Assembly (NCBI RefSeq): GCF_028690125.1
Contig: NZ_JAQVBV010000026.1
Location: 1-64,000 of the forward strand
DNA: 64,000 nucleotides
Source of the DNA: Bacteroides sp.
GTDB taxonomy: Bacteria; Bacteroidota; Bacteroidia; Bacteroidales; Bacteroidaceae
Direction of reading: 5' to 3'
Positions 62,192-64,000 of this stretch are shown one piece after another. The notes under the pieces were generated by a model. That model saw nothing but the letters and a program-made list of their open reading frames with translations, did not search any database and was not told the DNA's origin. A program made the position numbers and the translations under genes. The first letter of the stretch is position 1. Each line of letters starts with the position of its first letter.

Positions 62192-64000
62192 ATGAAAAGT
62201 GATTATATAAAAAAGAACAAGAGCAGGATACTCGGAAAACTATCCTGGATACTTTTACTCGCTTGTCTTCCGCTATTGGGAATACAGGCCCAACAAACCC
62301 ATGAAATTAGCCTGGACGTTCCCCGTATCGTACCCGTATCACCGGAGGCGGCAGCCATGGAGAAGTACCAGTCCTACCCGATAGACTATTGTACGGGAAT
62401 TCCCAACATAACCATCCCCCTGTATGAAATCGTAGCGGGAGAAATAACCATTCCAATCTCCCTGTCATACCATGCCTCGGGACTGAAACCCAAAGAACGC
62501 AGCGGACTTGCGGGCACGGGCTGGACACTAAGCTTGGAACCTTCCATCATGCGGGAAATCAAAGGCGTAGCCGACAGCGACACATACGGCTGGTTCAATA
62601 CTCGGAACAGCACAGTCCCGACAGACAAGGTGGAGCAATTGAGATATTATAACGCCAAAGTGGATAACCAATATGACACCCAACCGGACAAGTTTGTCTA
62701 CAAACTTCCCCACGGTGGCGGAAGCGGTTATTTTATGGAACCATTCAACCCCATGCGTTGCATCCCCTTGACCAATGATGATATCCGTTATAGCGGAATA
62801 CGCATGGACATCACGGACGCCGCTGGCGTGAAATACGAATTTGGCGGTGTCAATGAGAAAGCAGACGATATGATCACTCGCTGGATGTGTACGGCTATCC
62901 GTTCTCCTCGGCAGACCAACTACCCGGTCACCTTTGAATATAACACCATTCGAACCCTGCTGCATCCGAGTGCCTATTTCAACCTGGACAGCCGTATCAT
63001 TATTAATTCCGTCCAGAATGGTACCCCTAAGATATTATTCTCAAAGATGGTGCCCGGAAAGTCCAACGAACATTACCGCATAGATGCTGACGGCTACACG
63101 TCACCTTATAACGCCAAACTCACTCCCCTTTCGGAGTCGCAGGCTGGTGTGCATTATCCCGGCAACAGCTCTTTTGTGGGCGGACGTGGTGAAGAAGCAC
63201 GTCTGAGTAAGATTAATTATTTCGGTAATGCCTTTTCAGTTTCTTACAAGACAGTCGGATCCGGAGTGACCGCAGCGGACGCTTACGACCGTATGGATGT
63301 GACCAATGCCAAAGGTGAGACGATCCGTTCCATCGAGTTCTTCATCAGCCTTTACAACGGTTCCACCTCCCTGACCAAACTCGACTCGGTGCGTGTCTCG
63401 GCTCCCGGAGTGGAAACAAAGGTATATGCGTTCCATTATAGTAATATTTATAATGTCCCCTCCATATACACCGTAGCGGTAGACCACTGGGGATTCTGCA
63501 ACGGTGCCAACAACAACACCGAAGACGAAAAGAATATTCCCGGCTTCCGTAAAAAAGTATATGTGCCCAACGGGATAGGAAAAACACTGGAAACCATTCT
63601 CGAGCATTCGGGTAGGAACCGGGAAGCCAATGCCGGGTGGGCCGCATCCGGTATTCTGAGCCGCATCACCGACCCCCAAGGGATACAGACTACTTTCGAG
63701 CACGAAGGCAATTATGGCGGGTTCCGTGACCCCAACCATTCCGCCAATTACCGTAATTATCTCCATCCCGTAGGCGGGCTGCGTGTAAAGAACATTGTTA
63801 CCACCGATCCGCATACGAACCGACGTACCATTAAGTCTTACCGGTATGGACTGACCAAAGTGAATAATGCCGGTTATGAACCGATCTGGGGCGGTGGTGC
63901 CATCAAGCACATTGTCAGCGAACGGGATTATTGCTCGAGCATGAGTAATTTTGTAGAAGGTCCCACCAACGACTTTACCTGGTTTGAATACCTGACCACA
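62192..64000 (+). CDS. RHS/YD-repeat family protein, N-terminal part (runs off the window)
   Basis: 603 codons without a stop, up to the window edge. A signal peptide follows a basic start (about residues 14-35, ILLLACLPLLGIQAQ). Then the N-terminal domain of Bacteroidetes RHS proteins: PEAAAMEKYQSYPIDYCTGI, IPISLSYHASGLKPKERSGLA, GWTLSLEPSIMREIKG, and beta-rich repeats to the end (ILSRITDPQGIQTTFEHEG). It is visibly richer in G and C than every other gene here, with different codon use, which points to transfer. RHS proteins form shells that often hold a C-terminal toxin; whether this one does is outside the window. The minus-strand frames within it are shadows. Confidence 0.88.
   Translation, partial: MKSDYIKKNKSRILGKLSWILLLACLPLLGIQAQQTHEISLDVPRIVPVSPEAAAMEKYQSYPIDYCTGIPNITIPLYEIVAGEITIPISLSYHASGLKPKERSGLAGTGWTLSLEPSIMREIKGVADSDTYGWFNTRNSTVPTDKVEQLRYYNAKVDNQYDTQPDKFVYKLPHGGGSGYFMEPFNPMRCIPLTNDDIRYSGIRMDITDAAGVKYEFGGVNEKADDMITRWMCTAIRSPRQTNYPVTFEYNTIRTLLHPSAYFNLDSRIIINSVQNGTPKILFSKMVPGKSNEHYRIDADGYTSPYNAKLTPLSESQAGVHYPGNSSFVGGRGEEARLSKINYFGNAFSVSYKTVGSGVTAADAYDRMDVTNAKGETIRSIEFFISLYNGSTSLTKLDSVRVSAPGVETKVYAFHYSNIYNVPSIYTVAVDHWGFCNGANNNTEDEKNIPGFRKKVYVPNGIGKTLETILEHSGRNREANAGWAASGILSRITDPQGIQTTFEHEGNYGGFRDPNHSANYRNYLHPVGGLRVKNIVTTDPHTNRRTIKSYRYGLTKVNNAGYEPIWGGGAIKHIVSERDYCSSMSNFVEGPTNDFTWFEYLTT

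Noticed and set aside
62307..63910. Minus-strand frames opposite the RHS gene
   Set aside because: They arise from the GC-rich codon pattern of the RHS gene and have no features of their own.

Overview
This window is chromosomal DNA of a Bacteroides species, probably from the thetaiotaomicron/ovatus/xylanisolvens neighbourhood. That reading rests on the gene set (exbB-exbD-exbD-tonB-PstS-like-TPR block, glsA-gadB-gadC acid-resistance cluster, ptb-buk, long-form ispG, rpoN-gcvH-purE-ispG run), on promoters of the Bacteroides type (TTTG, about 19-20 bp, TAnnTTTG), and on the near absence of Shine-Dalgarno sequences. The species assignment is inference.

Layout. 0-0.13 kb: the 3' end of a 5S rRNA and its terminator. 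0.18-1.7 kb: two small exported proteins of unknown role. 1.9-7.2 kb: the TonB energising operon (proton channel, two ExbD, TonB) with a phosphate-binding-like lipoprotein and a TPR protein. 7.3-10.3 kb: an ABC exporter operon that carries its own YtrA-like GntR repressor and a clear operator over the promoter. 10.5-20.7 kb: glycan breakdown genes (GH27, a deleted GH172/DUF2961 remnant, a GH106-like enzyme, an S41 peptidase, and a GH2 protein without its acid/base residue). 20.9-21.4 kb: two 22-nt-period repeat arrays, then tRNA-Pro and tRNA-Phe. 21.6-26.8 kb: glutamine/glutamate-dependent acid resistance (gadC, an ion channel, glsA, gadB). 26.9-33.8 kb: two transporters, HIT, greA, a thioredoxin-fold lipoprotein, pnp. 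34.1-36.2 kb: ptb-buk. 36.3-39.6 kb: GH16, LD-carboxypeptidase, glutaminyl cyclase-like M28, sufE. 40-45 kb: a minus-strand run of CPBP protease, ribF, HAD phosphatase and Ca2+ P-type ATPase. 45.2-48.4 kb: a sensor kinase, a divergent rubredoxin that is easy to miss, and the scar of a collapsed efflux operon. 48.5-60.2 kb: Na/Pi transporter, nucleoside kinase, a degenerate histidine kinase, aminopeptidase P, then rpoN to ispG. 60.2-64 kb: an accessory region with a large inverted repeat, a third 22-nt array, two paralogous microproteins of 31 and 33 residues, and the start of an RHS/YD-repeat protein that runs off the window.

Most of the window is ordinary core genome. The least explained signals are the 22-nt-period noncoding arrays (20.9-21.1 kb and 60.88-60.97 kb), the inverted-repeat element with the microprotein pair in front of the RHS gene, the channel with an unusual selectivity filter in the gad cluster, and a terminator-like hairpin in the greA leader. 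Several proteins keep their fold but have lost catalytic residues (GH2, histidine kinase, TlpA-like), and two loci are clear deletion scars (GH172 remnant; HlyD/FtsX/kinase remnants).
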